Shown here in pieces: positions 32,102 through 39,371 of a DNA stretch of 64,000 nt (position 1 is its first letter; each line of letters starts with the position of its first letter). The notes under the pieces are model-generated. The model saw only the letters and a list, made by a program, of their open reading frames with translations. It did not search any database and was not told where the DNA came from. Origin of the DNA: an uncultured Christensenella sp. (lineage in GTDB: Bacteria > Bacillota > Clostridia > Christensenellales > Pumilibacteraceae); the NCBI GenBank assembly GCA_949948895.1, contig CATLHE010000002.1:62001-126000 (forward strand), read 5' to 3'. The position numbers and the translations under genes were made by a program.

Positions 32102-32944
32102 ATGAAGCTGAAGTTTTTGGGCACGGCAGCCGCCGAGGGCGTGCCCGCGGTGTTTTGCAACTGTTCTGCGTGCAAGCGCGCGCGAAGCGTCGGCGGAAAA
32201 AATATTCGCACGCGCAGTCAAATACTGATAGACGGCGACACGCTGTACGATTTTCCCATGGACACGTATATGCACGCTTTGAGGTTCGGTATCGATCTGT
32301 CTGCGATCAAGCGCGTGCTTATCACGCACTCGCACATGGACCACTGCTATCCGCAGGAGTTTTGCATGCGCGGCGAGCCGTTCGCACATAATATGACCGA
32401 AAAGACCGTCGATATATTTTGCAATGCTGCGGTAAAGGAAATGTTTTTGTCGGACACGGCGCGCGAGATACGCGAAAACGTGAAAAACTCCATAAACGTG
32501 CGCACGCTCTCGCCGTTTGAGACGGTTGAGGACGGCGATATGACGATTATTGCGCTTCCCGCGTCTCATACCGTTGGCGAAGACTGCCTCGTATATTACG
32601 TGCAAAGAGCGGGCGTAGGCGCGCTTCTTTTAAACGATACGGGCATTTTGGACGCGGGCGTATATGAGCGTTTGCACGGTTTCGGCGCAAAAGTGGATAT
32701 AGCGGTATTCGACTGTACATACGGTGCGACCAAGCGCGGGCGCGGCAGACATATGGGTTTGTACGACGTTACCGAACAGATAGAACTTGTCGGCGGTATT
32801 GGGTTGTTCAAACAAAACGTAAAGCTTATAGCTACGCACTTATCGCATAATACCGACCTCGATCACGACGGTATAAGCAAGCTTGCCGAGCCGTACGGCA
32901 TAACCGTCGCTTATGACGGAATGGAAATATCGGCGGGCGAGTAA
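32102..32944 (+). CDS. PhnP-like metallo-beta-lactamase-fold hydrolase
   Basis: A 280-residue MBL-fold enzyme. It starts KLKFLGTAAAEGVPAVFCNC with a C-x-C-x-x-C cluster (CNCSAC), as in PhnP-type phosphodiesterases that hold an extra zinc. The metal site has THSHMDH, then LPASHT, NDTG and TYGA, and a late His (ATHLSHNTDL). PhnP hydrolyses cyclic ribose phosphates, but no phn genes are near, so only the fold class is certain. The SD is AGGAG, 9 nt before the ATG. A small hairpin (GTGC with GCAC) separates it from the ligase gene. Confidence 0.87.
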   Translation: MKLKFLGTAAAEGVPAVFCNCSACKRARSVGGKNIRTRSQILIDGDTLYDFPMDTYMHALRFGIDLSAIKRVLITHSHMDHCYPQEFCMRGEPFAHNMTEKTVDIFCNAAVKEMFLSDTAREIRENVKNSINVRTLSPFETVEDGDMTIIALPASHTVGEDCLVYYVQRAGVGALLLNDTGILDAGVYERLHGFGAKVDIAVFDCTYGATKRGRGRHMGLYDVTEQIELVGGIGLFKQNVKLIATHLSHNTDLDHDGISKLAEPYGITVAYDGMEISAGE

Positions 32945-33021
32945 GGATAAACCGCTTGCAGCGGGTATGGATTTTCTCGCAAAAAGCGGTCATAAAAATC
33001 GAAGAAAATTTCCGAAATATA

Positions 33022-33050
33022 TTGATTGTCGCGTTTGTTTGTGATATAAT
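33022..33050 (+). promoter_or_regulatory. Promoter of the 33083 gene
   Basis: TTGATT (33022-33027), 17 bp and TATAAT (33045-33050), followed by a GGAGG SD at 33073-33077. Confidence 0.85.
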
Positions 33051-33082
33051 TACACTATATACAATTTAAATTGGAGGAAATG

Positions 33083-34957
33083 ATGGCAGAAAAGAAAAAC
33101 GGCGACGATGTCGAAGCCAAGATCGACGACATCGCCCGTGGGCTTAAAGAGCTTCTTGCAGTAAAAGACGCCGAGAGCCCGACCGCCGCGGAAAAGACGG
33201 AAGAGAAGAAACCCGCGGCAAAAAAGCCTGCGGCAAAAAAGCCCGCGGCGAGCAAGAGCACGGCAACCAAGTCGTCGTCCGGCGCGGCGAAAAAGCCCGC
33301 GGCGAGCAAGACCTCGACGGCGGCAAAGAAACCCGCGGCTAAAAAACCTGCGGCAAAAAAGCCCGCGGCGGCTAAAGCCGAACCCAAAGCGGAAGAGGTT
33401 GCGGAAGGCGTTACCGTAAACCAGACGACCGACGGCAATTCGACTCAACCTATTATTCAGGTAATAGTCCAAGCCCCCGCGCCAGCACCTGCGGAAGCGC
33501 CCAAAACGGAAGAGCCCGTGCCCGTAGAAGAAGTAAAAGCGGAAGAACCTGTACCCGCGCCTGTGGAAGAGGTCAAAGCGGAAGAACCCGCACCCGCACC
33601 TATAGAAGAAGTGAAAGCGGAAGAACCCGCGCCTGCGGAATCGCCCAAAGCCGAAGAGCCAAAAGCCGAAGCCGCGGCGACAACTACGACTACGGTAACG
33701 ACGACGGTCACTACGACCAAGAAAAAGTCGACAATGCAAAAGATCAACGACTTTATCAACAACAAAGGTAAGCTCCCGATCTTTATCGTCGTCAACGCAC
33801 TGTTCCTTATAAGCGCAATACTCTTGATGTTCAATTCGTTCCATTTCGAGTTGAACGGAAAGACTTACAACTATAATATTTTCCAATATATGGGAAATTC
33901 CGCCTTGGTTAAATCGTCGCTTCTGAGTCAAGCGGGAAACTGGACCAACGGCGCGTACACCATGCTCGGCATACTGATGTTTATAGCGATGCTCGTACCG
34001 CTCGCGTTGCTTGTCAAAAACGTGGTATTGCTTGCAATCAAAAAGAAGAAAGACGTTTACAACTTTGACGCTATCGTGTATTTTGCGGCTATGATGTTCT
34101 TGATAGCAATGGCAAACATATTCGGCGCGTTCCTTTCTTTCGGTCAAGTATTCAGCCTTATTATCTCGGCTATCATCTTCGTATTTACCGTGTTTGCGCT
34201 TTTGCTTTCGGGCAGTGCGAAGAGAGTGCCGATATTCTCCATAGCAAACGTCGTGCTTGCGTTTATAGCGATATTGCTCCTCACTTCCAAAGTATACGGC
34301 GCGGTCGTCGACGGAGAAGCTTATTCTTGGTACGCTGCTGCCGCGGCAGGCGAGTTCAAAGCGGGCGGATTTATGTTCCTTATGCTCTTTATAGCGATAT
34401 GCGCGCTTGTGCTCCTCGTTATTTTGCAGATAAAGAGATTCCCCGGCGCAGTGGGGCATATCGTCGAGATAGTCGCTCCGCTCGCCGCCGCAGTCTGCGC
34501 GATAATCGCGCTCGTCGTAGCGGGAGCCAATAAGTCCGCCGCCGCGGAAGCTGCGGGCTGCACGCTCAAGATGGGCGGTGGCTTCGTGTTCGGCGCGATA
34601 CTAGCGGCGATAATTGCCGTAGCCGACACGCTTCTTACCTTCCTCGCTCCGCTTAAAAAGTACAAAGTAACAGTCAACGACGAGGCGAATACGAGCGTTA
34701 CTACGACGACTACGACCACGACCACCGTTTCGTCCACAGTCGGCGCGCCCGAATCGACAGCCGATAACGCGGCGACGGAAGAAAAAGCGGAAGCCCCCGC
34801 GGCGGAAGCGACCGCTCCCGCGCCTGCGGAAGAGAAAAAGACGGAGGCGCCCGCGAGCGAGCAGCACGCAAAGAGCGGTACGCTTTGCCCGAGATGCGGA
34901 ACGCCCAATCCCGAAAATTCCAAGTTCTGCTCCAAATGCGGCAGTAAGCTGTATTGA
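33083..34957 (+). CDS. Multi-helix membrane protein with Ala/Lys/Pro repeats and a C-terminal zinc ribbon
   Basis: A 624-residue protein of unknown function. Residues about 30-110 are histone-H1-like repeats (PAAKKPAAKKPAAS). About 130-215 are PAPAEAPKTEEPVPVEEVKA-type acidic repeats, four rounds of EEVKAEEP. A Thr/Val run (TTTTTVTTTVTTTKKKS) leads into a membrane part with about eight helices (LPIFIVVNALFLISAILLMF, then YTMLGILMFIAMLVPLALLV). A second Thr-rich linker ends in a zinc ribbon (CPRCGTPNPENSKFCSKCGS). The start at 33083 is 5 nt from GGAGG; ATG 33080 is too close. Basic/acidic repeats on the cytosolic side might bind nucleic acid or ribosomes (speculative). Confidence 0.78.
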   Translation: MAEKKNGDDVEAKIDDIARGLKELLAVKDAESPTAAEKTEEKKPAAKKPAAKKPAASKSTATKSSSGAAKKPAASKTSTAAKKPAAKKPAAKKPAAAKAEPKAEEVAEGVTVNQTTDGNSTQPIIQVIVQAPAPAPAEAPKTEEPVPVEEVKAEEPVPAPVEEVKAEEPAPAPIEEVKAEEPAPAESPKAEEPKAEAAATTTTTVTTTVTTTKKKSTMQKINDFINNKGKLPIFIVVNALFLISAILLMFNSFHFELNGKTYNYNIFQYMGNSALVKSSLLSQAGNWTNGAYTMLGILMFIAMLVPLALLVKNVVLLAIKKKKDVYNFDAIVYFAAMMFLIAMANIFGAFLSFGQVFSLIISAIIFVFTVFALLLSGSAKRVPIFSIANVVLAFIAILLLTSKVYGAVVDGEAYSWYAAAAAGEFKAGGFMFLMLFIAICALVLLVILQIKRFPGAVGHIVEIVAPLAAAVCAIIALVVAGANKSAAAEAAGCTLKMGGGFVFGAILAAIIAVADTLLTFLAPLKKYKVTVNDEANTSVTTTTTTTTTVSSTVGAPESTADNAATEEKAEAPAAEATAPAPAEEKKTEAPASEQHAKSGTLCPRCGTPNPENSKFCSKCGSKLY

Positions 34958-34977
34958 TGAAGTAAACGATTAAAGCG

Positions 34978-35012
34978 ACAAGCTCTCCGTAAATGACGGG
35001 GAGCTTGTTTTA
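34978..35012 (+). terminator. Terminator after the 33083 gene
   Basis: ACAAGCTCTCCGT (34978-34990) pairs with ACGGGGAGCTTGT (34996-35008), with one G-U, then a T-rich tract. Confidence 0.85.
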
Positions 35013-35112
35013 TATAACACCATGATATTTACTCAGGGCTTTTGGCAATATGACAAGACAAATACCCATAATATTGTATAATTAAAAAGCCTATTGCTAA
35101 AGGAGCTACCGT

Positions 35113-35349
35113 ATGAAAGAAATAGTCAACTGCGATATGATCCGCGGCTACATTACGGAAAACGGTCTGACTGTAAAAGAATTTTGTAAGCAATGCGGTG
35201 TAGGAGCTTCGACGTTTTACAGAATAATGAACGGCGGAGAATTCAATCTGGATTCGATATACAAAATAACAAAGCGCATGAACGTGCCCATGCACATGAT
35301 TTTTAAACGTGCGTCGGAATCGCCGACTAAAACAGATAGGGAAGAATAA
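35113..35349 (+). CDS. Small XRE-like HTH protein
   Basis: A 78-residue single-domain DNA-binding protein: MIRGYITENGLTVKEFCKQC, then GVGASTFYRIMNGGEFNLDS, a helix-turn-helix whose recognition helix carries a STFYRIM motif, and MNVPMHMIFKR at the end. The SD AAAGGAG is 8 nt from the ATG. A TATAAT lies at 35077-35082 without a clear -35. It stands alone between the terminators at 34978 and 35353. Its target is unknown; the convergent citrate synthase gene is the nearest neighbour but shares no promoter region with it. Confidence 0.78.
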   Translation: MKEIVNCDMIRGYITENGLTVKEFCKQCGVGASTFYRIMNGGEFNLDSIYKITKRMNVPMHMIFKRASESPTKTDREE

Positions 35350-35352
35350 TAA

Positions 35353-35379
35353 AAAAGCGCGATATGTTATCGCGCTTTT
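35353..35379. terminator. Bidirectional terminator
   Basis: A 12-bp perfect stem, AAAAGCGCGATA with TATCGCGCTTTT, has a TGT loop and serves the XRE gene and the convergent citrate synthase gene. Confidence 0.85.
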
Positions 35380-35408
35380 AAACGGCGTATGTTAAAGGAG
35401 CAGACAAG

Positions 35409-36803
35409 CTACCTTTTATTTATGGGAACGTACTTGACTTTTTGCGATACGCATTTATAATTGGGGCGTATTATCTTGCCTTTGTTTACGAGTTCTTCTA
35501 TGCGGTGCGCGCTCCAGCCGACTATTCTTGCCGTTGCAAAAGCGGGGGTAAACATTTCGGGCGGAATACCGAGCATTGTGTAAACAAGCCCCGAGTAAAA
35601 GTCTATATTGGCGCTTACGCCTTTATATATAGAACGCTTTTCGGCTATTATTTCGGGCGCGAGTTTTTCGACGCGCGAGTATAGCTCGTACTCGCTTTCC
35701 ATATGTTTTTCGGTAGCGAGCTTTTCTACGTACTTTCGCACAAGCAGGGCGCGTGGATCGGATACCGTATACACCGCGTGTCCCATGCCGTAAATAAGTC
35801 CGAGTTTGTCAAACGCTTTTTTGTCGAGTATATCGGATAGATATTTTCTTATCGACGCGTCCGAACGGTCTTTTATGTGGAGCTTCATATCTTCCATCAT
35901 GCGCGTCACTTTTATATTGGCGCCGCCGTGGCGCGGACCTTTGAGCGAGCCGAGCGACGCTGCCATGACCGAATACGTGTCCGTTCCCGAAGAACTGAGC
36001 ACGTGCGTCGCGAAAGTGGAATTGTTTCCGCCGCCGTGCTCGGCGTGCAGTACGAGCATAAGGTCGAGCACGCGCGCTTCTATCTCCGAGTATTTACCGT
36101 CGTCGCGCATCATCATGAGTATGTTTTCGGCTGTGGACAGGTCGTGCGCGGGCTTATGTATGATAAGACTGTTAAGGTCGTGATAGTATTTATGGACTTG
36201 GTACGAATACACGCTGAGCATGGGAAACTGCGCTATGAGCTGGAGACATTGGCGCAAAACGTTGGGGAGCGATATATCGTCGGGATTGTCGTCGTACGAG
36301 TACAGGTACAGCACGCTTCTGGCGAGCCCGTTCATCATATCGATAGACGGGGCTTTCATGATGACGTCGCGCACGAACGATACGGGCAGCATGCGAAAGC
36401 CTTGCAGTATTTCTTTGAACGCGGCGAGTTCTTTTGCGGACGGAAGCACGCCGAAGAGCAGGAGATAAGTGACTTCCTCGAAACCGAATCTGCCTTCCGA
36501 TATAAACCCGTTTACTATGTCCTCTATTTCGATACCTCTGTATCTCAATCTGCCTTCTGCGGGAATGCGTTTGCCGTCGTCGGCATGCTTGAACGTGCCG
36601 TCGGGGTTTTCCTCAAAGGCGACTATATCCGATATATCTGTAAGACCCGCAAGCACGCCCGTGCCGTTTATATCGCGAAGTCCGCGCTTGACGTCGTACA
36701 TCTGATAGAACGTGTCGTCTATAAGAGTGCTTTCGCCCGCCAGCATGCTGAGCTTGCGGATCTTGGGCATTATTTCGGTTACAAAGGTTTCGAATTGCGC
36801 CAC
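35409..36803 (-). CDS. Citrate synthase
   Basis: A 464-residue type I citrate synthase, condensing oxaloacetate and acetyl-CoA. Seen: RLRYRGIEIEDIVNGFISEG, the active-site regions LHAEHGGGNNSTFATHVLSS and GPRHGGANIKV, then GMGHAVYTVSDPRA and ANIDFYSGLVYTMLGIP with the catalytic Asp. The start was placed at GTG 36803 (VAQFETFVTEIM), 5 nt downstream of GGAGGTG, not at the longer in-frame start 33 nt upstream, which would include the SD. At about 460 residues it is the long clostridial form. With PEPCK it can feed glutamate synthesis. Its 5' region has palindromes, see separate entry. Confidence 0.95.
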   Translation of the reverse strand: MAQFETFVTEIMPKIRKLSMLAGESTLIDDTFYQMYDVKRGLRDINGTGVLAGLTDISDIVAFEENPDGTFKHADDGKRIPAEGRLRYRGIEIEDIVNGFISEGRFGFEEVTYLLLFGVLPSAKELAAFKEILQGFRMLPVSFVRDVIMKAPSIDMMNGLARSVLYLYSYDDNPDDISLPNVLRQCLQLIAQFPMLSVYSYQVHKYYHDLNSLIIHKPAHDLSTAENILMMMRDDGKYSEIEARVLDLMLVLHAEHGGGNNSTFATHVLSSSGTDTYSVMAASLGSLKGPRHGGANIKVTRMMEDMKLHIKDRSDASIRKYLSDILDKKAFDKLGLIYGMGHAVYTVSDPRALLVRKYVEKLATEKHMESEYELYSRVEKLAPEIIAEKRSIYKGVSANIDFYSGLVYTMLGIPPEMFTPAFATARIVGWSAHRIEELVNKGKIIRPNYKCVSQKVKYVPINKR

Positions 36804-36831
36804 GCACACCTCCGAGTGTCGTATTTTTTTC

Positions 36832-36943
36832 TGCACATATTCGCATATGTGCAGTCGATATATTCCAACGCTTCCGATATTATCGGGTGAAATATCTTAT
36901 CGAATATATCATATATTTTACCATATTTCTTCCGATAAAGCAA
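36832..36943 (-). promoter_or_regulatory. Citrate synthase promoter, operator-like palindrome and 5' UTR hairpin
   Basis: On the minus strand, TTGCTT (complement of 36938-36943), 17 bp and TAAAAT (complement of 36915-36920). A perfect 13-bp palindrome, CCGATATTATCGG (36874-36886), lies in the early transcribed region, and further TATCGG/CCGATA half-sites overlap the promoter. A 9-bp hairpin, TGCACATAT with ATATGTGCA (36832-36853), precedes the SD. Repressor control is likely. Confidence 0.65.
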
Positions 36944-36986
36944 GCCGATAAACGGCTGTATGTTTTATGCAATCGAGCCGAATCGA

Positions 36987-37015
36987 TTGACAAGAGCGCG
37001 CATAGGTGATAGACT
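36987..37015 (+). promoter_or_regulatory. Promoter of the structured leader
   Basis: TTGACA (36987-36992), a 17-bp spacer and TAGACT (37010-37015). The expected +1 is about 37022, at the 5' edge of the RNA's closing stem. Confidence 0.8.
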
Positions 37016-37020
37016 GAATG

Positions 37021-37142
37021 CGTATTCTAAGTCGAAAGGGTAGCCTGACGGCAAAGAGGACGAAAATTCAATGATAGTGCGTCGGCTTTTTGCCGCGCCT
37101 TTGTTTCGATTTTTTCACCCTCGATTTCAGAATACGGGGGTG
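37021..37142 (+). ncRNA. Structured 5' leader, riboswitch candidate
   Basis: The leader starts with CGTATTCT (37021-37028), which pairs with AGAATACG (37129-37136), immediately before the SD (GGGGGTG). Inside, TCGA (37032-37035) pairs with TCGA (37121-37124) and GGGT (37038-37041) with ACCC (37117-37120), giving a multi-part closing stem. The interior has GGCAAAGAGGACGAAAAT and the hairpin GGC/TTTTT/GCC (37084-37094). The geometry, from +1 to SD, is that of a translation-controlling riboswitch. I compared it mentally with TPP, cyclic-di-GMP, THF and SAM aptamers and saw no match to their core motifs. Confidence 0.6.
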
Positions 37143-37147
37143 TTTTT

Positions 37148-37435
37148 ATGTGTGAACAAAACGTAACGGCAAATGTTTCGGAAACGGTCATAGATAAGCG
37201 CGTCGCGGTGATAGGCATAATAGTGTCCGAGCCGTCGGCTGTGGAAAGCGTAAACGGTGTGTTGCACGAGTTCGGCGAGTATATCGTCGGGCGCATGGGA
37301 TTGCCGCTTCGCGACCGCAACGTAAACGCGATAAGCGTGGTGACGGACGCGCCCGCGGGCGTTATCAACGCGATTACGGGCAAGCTCGGCGGCATAAACG
37401 GCGTAAGCGCAAAGGCGCTTTTTCAAAAGCTGTAA
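37148..37435 (+). CDS. TM1266-like iron-only hydrogenase system regulator
   Basis: A 95-residue protein with a ferredoxin-like (ACT/NikR C-terminal-like) pattern: RVAVIGIIVSEPSAVESVNG, LHEFGEYIVGRMGLPLRDRN, INAISVVTDAPAGVINAITG, then KLGGINGVSAKAL. This is the family annotated as putative iron-only hydrogenase system regulator, often beside hydrogenase maturation or cofactor genes. It has no DNA-binding domain, so it is probably a ligand sensor. It is the first gene after the structured leader, with a G-rich SD 5 nt upstream, and heads an operon with an NMT1/SsuA-like ABC importer. Confidence 0.82.
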   Translation: MCEQNVTANVSETVIDKRVAVIGIIVSEPSAVESVNGVLHEFGEYIVGRMGLPLRDRNVNAISVVTDAPAGVINAITGKLGGINGVSAKALFQKL

Positions 37436-37479
37436 TGCGATAAATACTATATATGTAATTTCATTCGGAGGTTTAATAT

Positions 37480-38499
37480 ATGAAGATCAAACGCGTGATA
37501 TGTGCGGCGATAGCCGCGGTAGTGGGAGCAATGCCGCTCGCGGCGTGCGGAAACGACGGCGACTCTGCCGCCGTCAAGGTGTATATGCCCGACGGCGCGC
37601 CCGCCATTGCGCTCGGCAAGCTCATGGCGGATGGTTTTGACAACGCGGAATTTACCGTTGTTTCGGCTACGTCCATAACCGAGTATGTAAAAAGCGGCAC
37701 GGCGGATATCGCGGTCATGCCGGTAAACGCGGCGGCTGCAGTGTATAACGGCGGAGTCAAGATAAAAATGCTGTCAGTCAATACGCACGGCAATCTTTAT
37801 CTTGTGGGCAATTCCGACGAGACCGTCGGACTGGACGGCTTAAAAGGTAAGCGCGTGGGCGTTATCGGTCAGGGTCAAGTGCCGGATATTACTCTTAAAA
37901 TGATGCTCGACGAGAGCGAGATAACTTACGTCGTGTCCAATGCCGCCGACGGCGACAACGTGTCGCTGAGGTACGGCGCAAACGGACCCGCGCTGTTGCC
38001 GTTGTTGGCGCAGGGCGAGCTCGACTATGTGTTTTTGGCTGAGCCCGCCGCCAATAATGCGGTGACGGCTATGGGCAAGCACATAGTCATGGACGCGCAG
38101 GAGACGTGGCGTTCGCTCATGGATGGCGACTATCCGCAAGCGTGCGTCGTCGCAAAGGACAGCCTTATAAGCAATAATCCCGAGTATATCAAGAAGTTTA
38201 TGACGGCGCTCGAAGCTTCGGACGGCTGGGCGGAGAACAACGCTCAAACCGCGCTCAAAGCGATAAAATCGCACATGGCTGAGGGTGTGGCGTCCACGCT
38301 TCCCGATAACCTGCCTGCGGCTGTCATCGAGCGTTGCAATATAAAAACGGTGTCGGCGACAAATTCAAAATCTCAGTGCGACGCGTTTTTCGAAAGGCTG
38401 ACGCGCATGCCCGCGGGCGATCTCGGCGCGACGGTGCTTTCAAAAGTGCCGTCCGCGGGGTTTTATCTGGACGCTTCGGTCTGGACTAATAAAGAGTGA
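37480..38499 (+). CDS. ABC transporter substrate-binding lipoprotein (SsuA/ThiY/NMT1-like)
   Basis: A 339-residue lipoprotein with lipobox LAAC near residue 23 and a mature start VKVYMPDGAPAIALGKLMAD, the NMT1/SsuA-type beginning of a periplasmic-binding fold. Later segments are SGTADIAVMPVNAAAAVYNG, GKRVGVIGQGQVPDITLKMM and LDYVFLAEPAANNAVTAMGK, typical of proteins that bind thiamine precursors, nitrate, sulphonates or similar compounds. The SD is GGAGG, 11 nt from the ATG. The stop overlaps the start of the permease gene (GTGA). No ATPase gene follows in the window, so it must be supplied from elsewhere. The ligand is unknown. Confidence 0.88.
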   Translation: MKIKRVICAAIAAVVGAMPLAACGNDGDSAAVKVYMPDGAPAIALGKLMADGFDNAEFTVVSATSITEYVKSGTADIAVMPVNAAAAVYNGGVKIKMLSVNTHGNLYLVGNSDETVGLDGLKGKRVGVIGQGQVPDITLKMMLDESEITYVVSNAADGDNVSLRYGANGPALLPLLAQGELDYVFLAEPAANNAVTAMGKHIVMDAQETWRSLMDGDYPQACVVAKDSLISNNPEYIKKFMTALEASDGWAENNAQTALKAIKSHMAEGVASTLPDNLPAAVIERCNIKTVSATNSKSQCDAFFERLTRMPAGDLGATVLSKVPSAGFYLDASVWTNKE

Positions 38500-39272
38500 C
38501 GCACAATAGGCTAATAAAAAACGCCGCGAAAAACGCAGTTTATATCGCGGTCGTAATATGCGTTACGCTTGCCGTTTGGGCGATAGCGGCGGCGGCGATC
38601 GGGTCGGAATTGGTCTTGCCCGACGTAGGAGAAACGTTTAAAGAGCTAGGGCGTATGCTCAAAAGACGCGCGTTTTATTCGGCGCTCGGCGGCACGCTTA
38701 TAAGAAGCGCGATAGGCTATGCCGTATCAGTCGCGCTTGCGTTTTTACTCTTTTATTTGAGCTCCGCGTTCAAGACGGCAGAGGGACTTATAAGACCTGT
38801 CGTGTCGCTTTTGCGAACGCTCCCCACAATGGCGGTATCGCTTATCCTTGTCATATGGGCGGGTGCGAACGCCGCGCCCGCCATACTCGGCGTGCTCGTG
38901 ATCGCGCCGTCCGTATACTCGTCGCTAATGGCAAGCACGGCTAGCGTGCCCAAAGAACTTACGGAAGTGGCGAGGCTGTGCGGCGCGGGCAAGACCAAGA
39001 CTTTTTGGTACGTCACGCTGCCTACCGCGGCGGCGGAACTTCCCGAAACTCTGTCCTCGGCGCTGTCGTTTACCGTAAAGATAGTGATTGCTGCGGAGAT
39101 ACTGAGCCAGACTTCCAAAAGCCTCGGCATACTTATGGCGCAGGCTCAGACATACTATATGACGGCGACGCTCATCGCGCTCGTCGCGGCGGCGGTCGTC
39201 GTTTCGGTCGTTTTGGAATATGTGCTCAGAGGCGTGCTACGATTGGCGCTCGTTCGGTTCAGCGATCGGTAA
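38496..39272 (+). CDS. ABC transporter permease (SsuC/ThiX-like)
   Basis: A 258-residue permease with about six transmembrane helices. The GTG start at 38496 overlaps the preceding stop. The BPD-type EAA loop is LTEVARLCGAGKTKTFWYVT, then LPTAAAELPETLSSALSFTV. The first helix is AVYIAVVICVTLAVWAIAAA. It pairs with the binding protein just upstream. The next gene is read from its own promoter at 39297, so a dedicated ATPase is missing from this operon. Confidence 0.9.
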   Translation: MTHNRLIKNAAKNAVYIAVVICVTLAVWAIAAAAIGSELVLPDVGETFKELGRMLKRRAFYSALGGTLIRSAIGYAVSVALAFLLFYLSSAFKTAEGLIRPVVSLLRTLPTMAVSLILVIWAGANAAPAILGVLVIAPSVYSSLMASTASVPKELTEVARLCGAGKTKTFWYVTLPTAAAELPETLSSALSFTVKIVIAAEILSQTSKSLGILMAQAQTYYMTATLIALVAAAVVVSVVLEYVLRGVLRLALVRFSDR

Positions 39273-39296
39273 GAGCCGTGTTCTTTGTCAAAAACC

Positions 39297-39325
39297 TTGA
39301 CAACTAAGGGCGGCGCAAGTATAAT
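39297..39325 (+). promoter_or_regulatory. Promoter of the CtpE-like ATPase gene
   Basis: TTGACA (39297-39302), 17 bp and TATAAT (39320-39325), a consensus promoter. The UTR is about 40 nt. Confidence 0.85.
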
Positions 39326-39371
39326 ATAAGCACGGCGCAGGAGCGTCGTAATACATAAAAGAGCAAGGGCT

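Noticed and set aside
37021-37142. TPP riboswitch in front of an SsuA/ThiY-like importer
   Set aside because: The CUGAGA and GGGGUGC-type TPP core motifs are not present, so I list it only as an unassigned structured leader.
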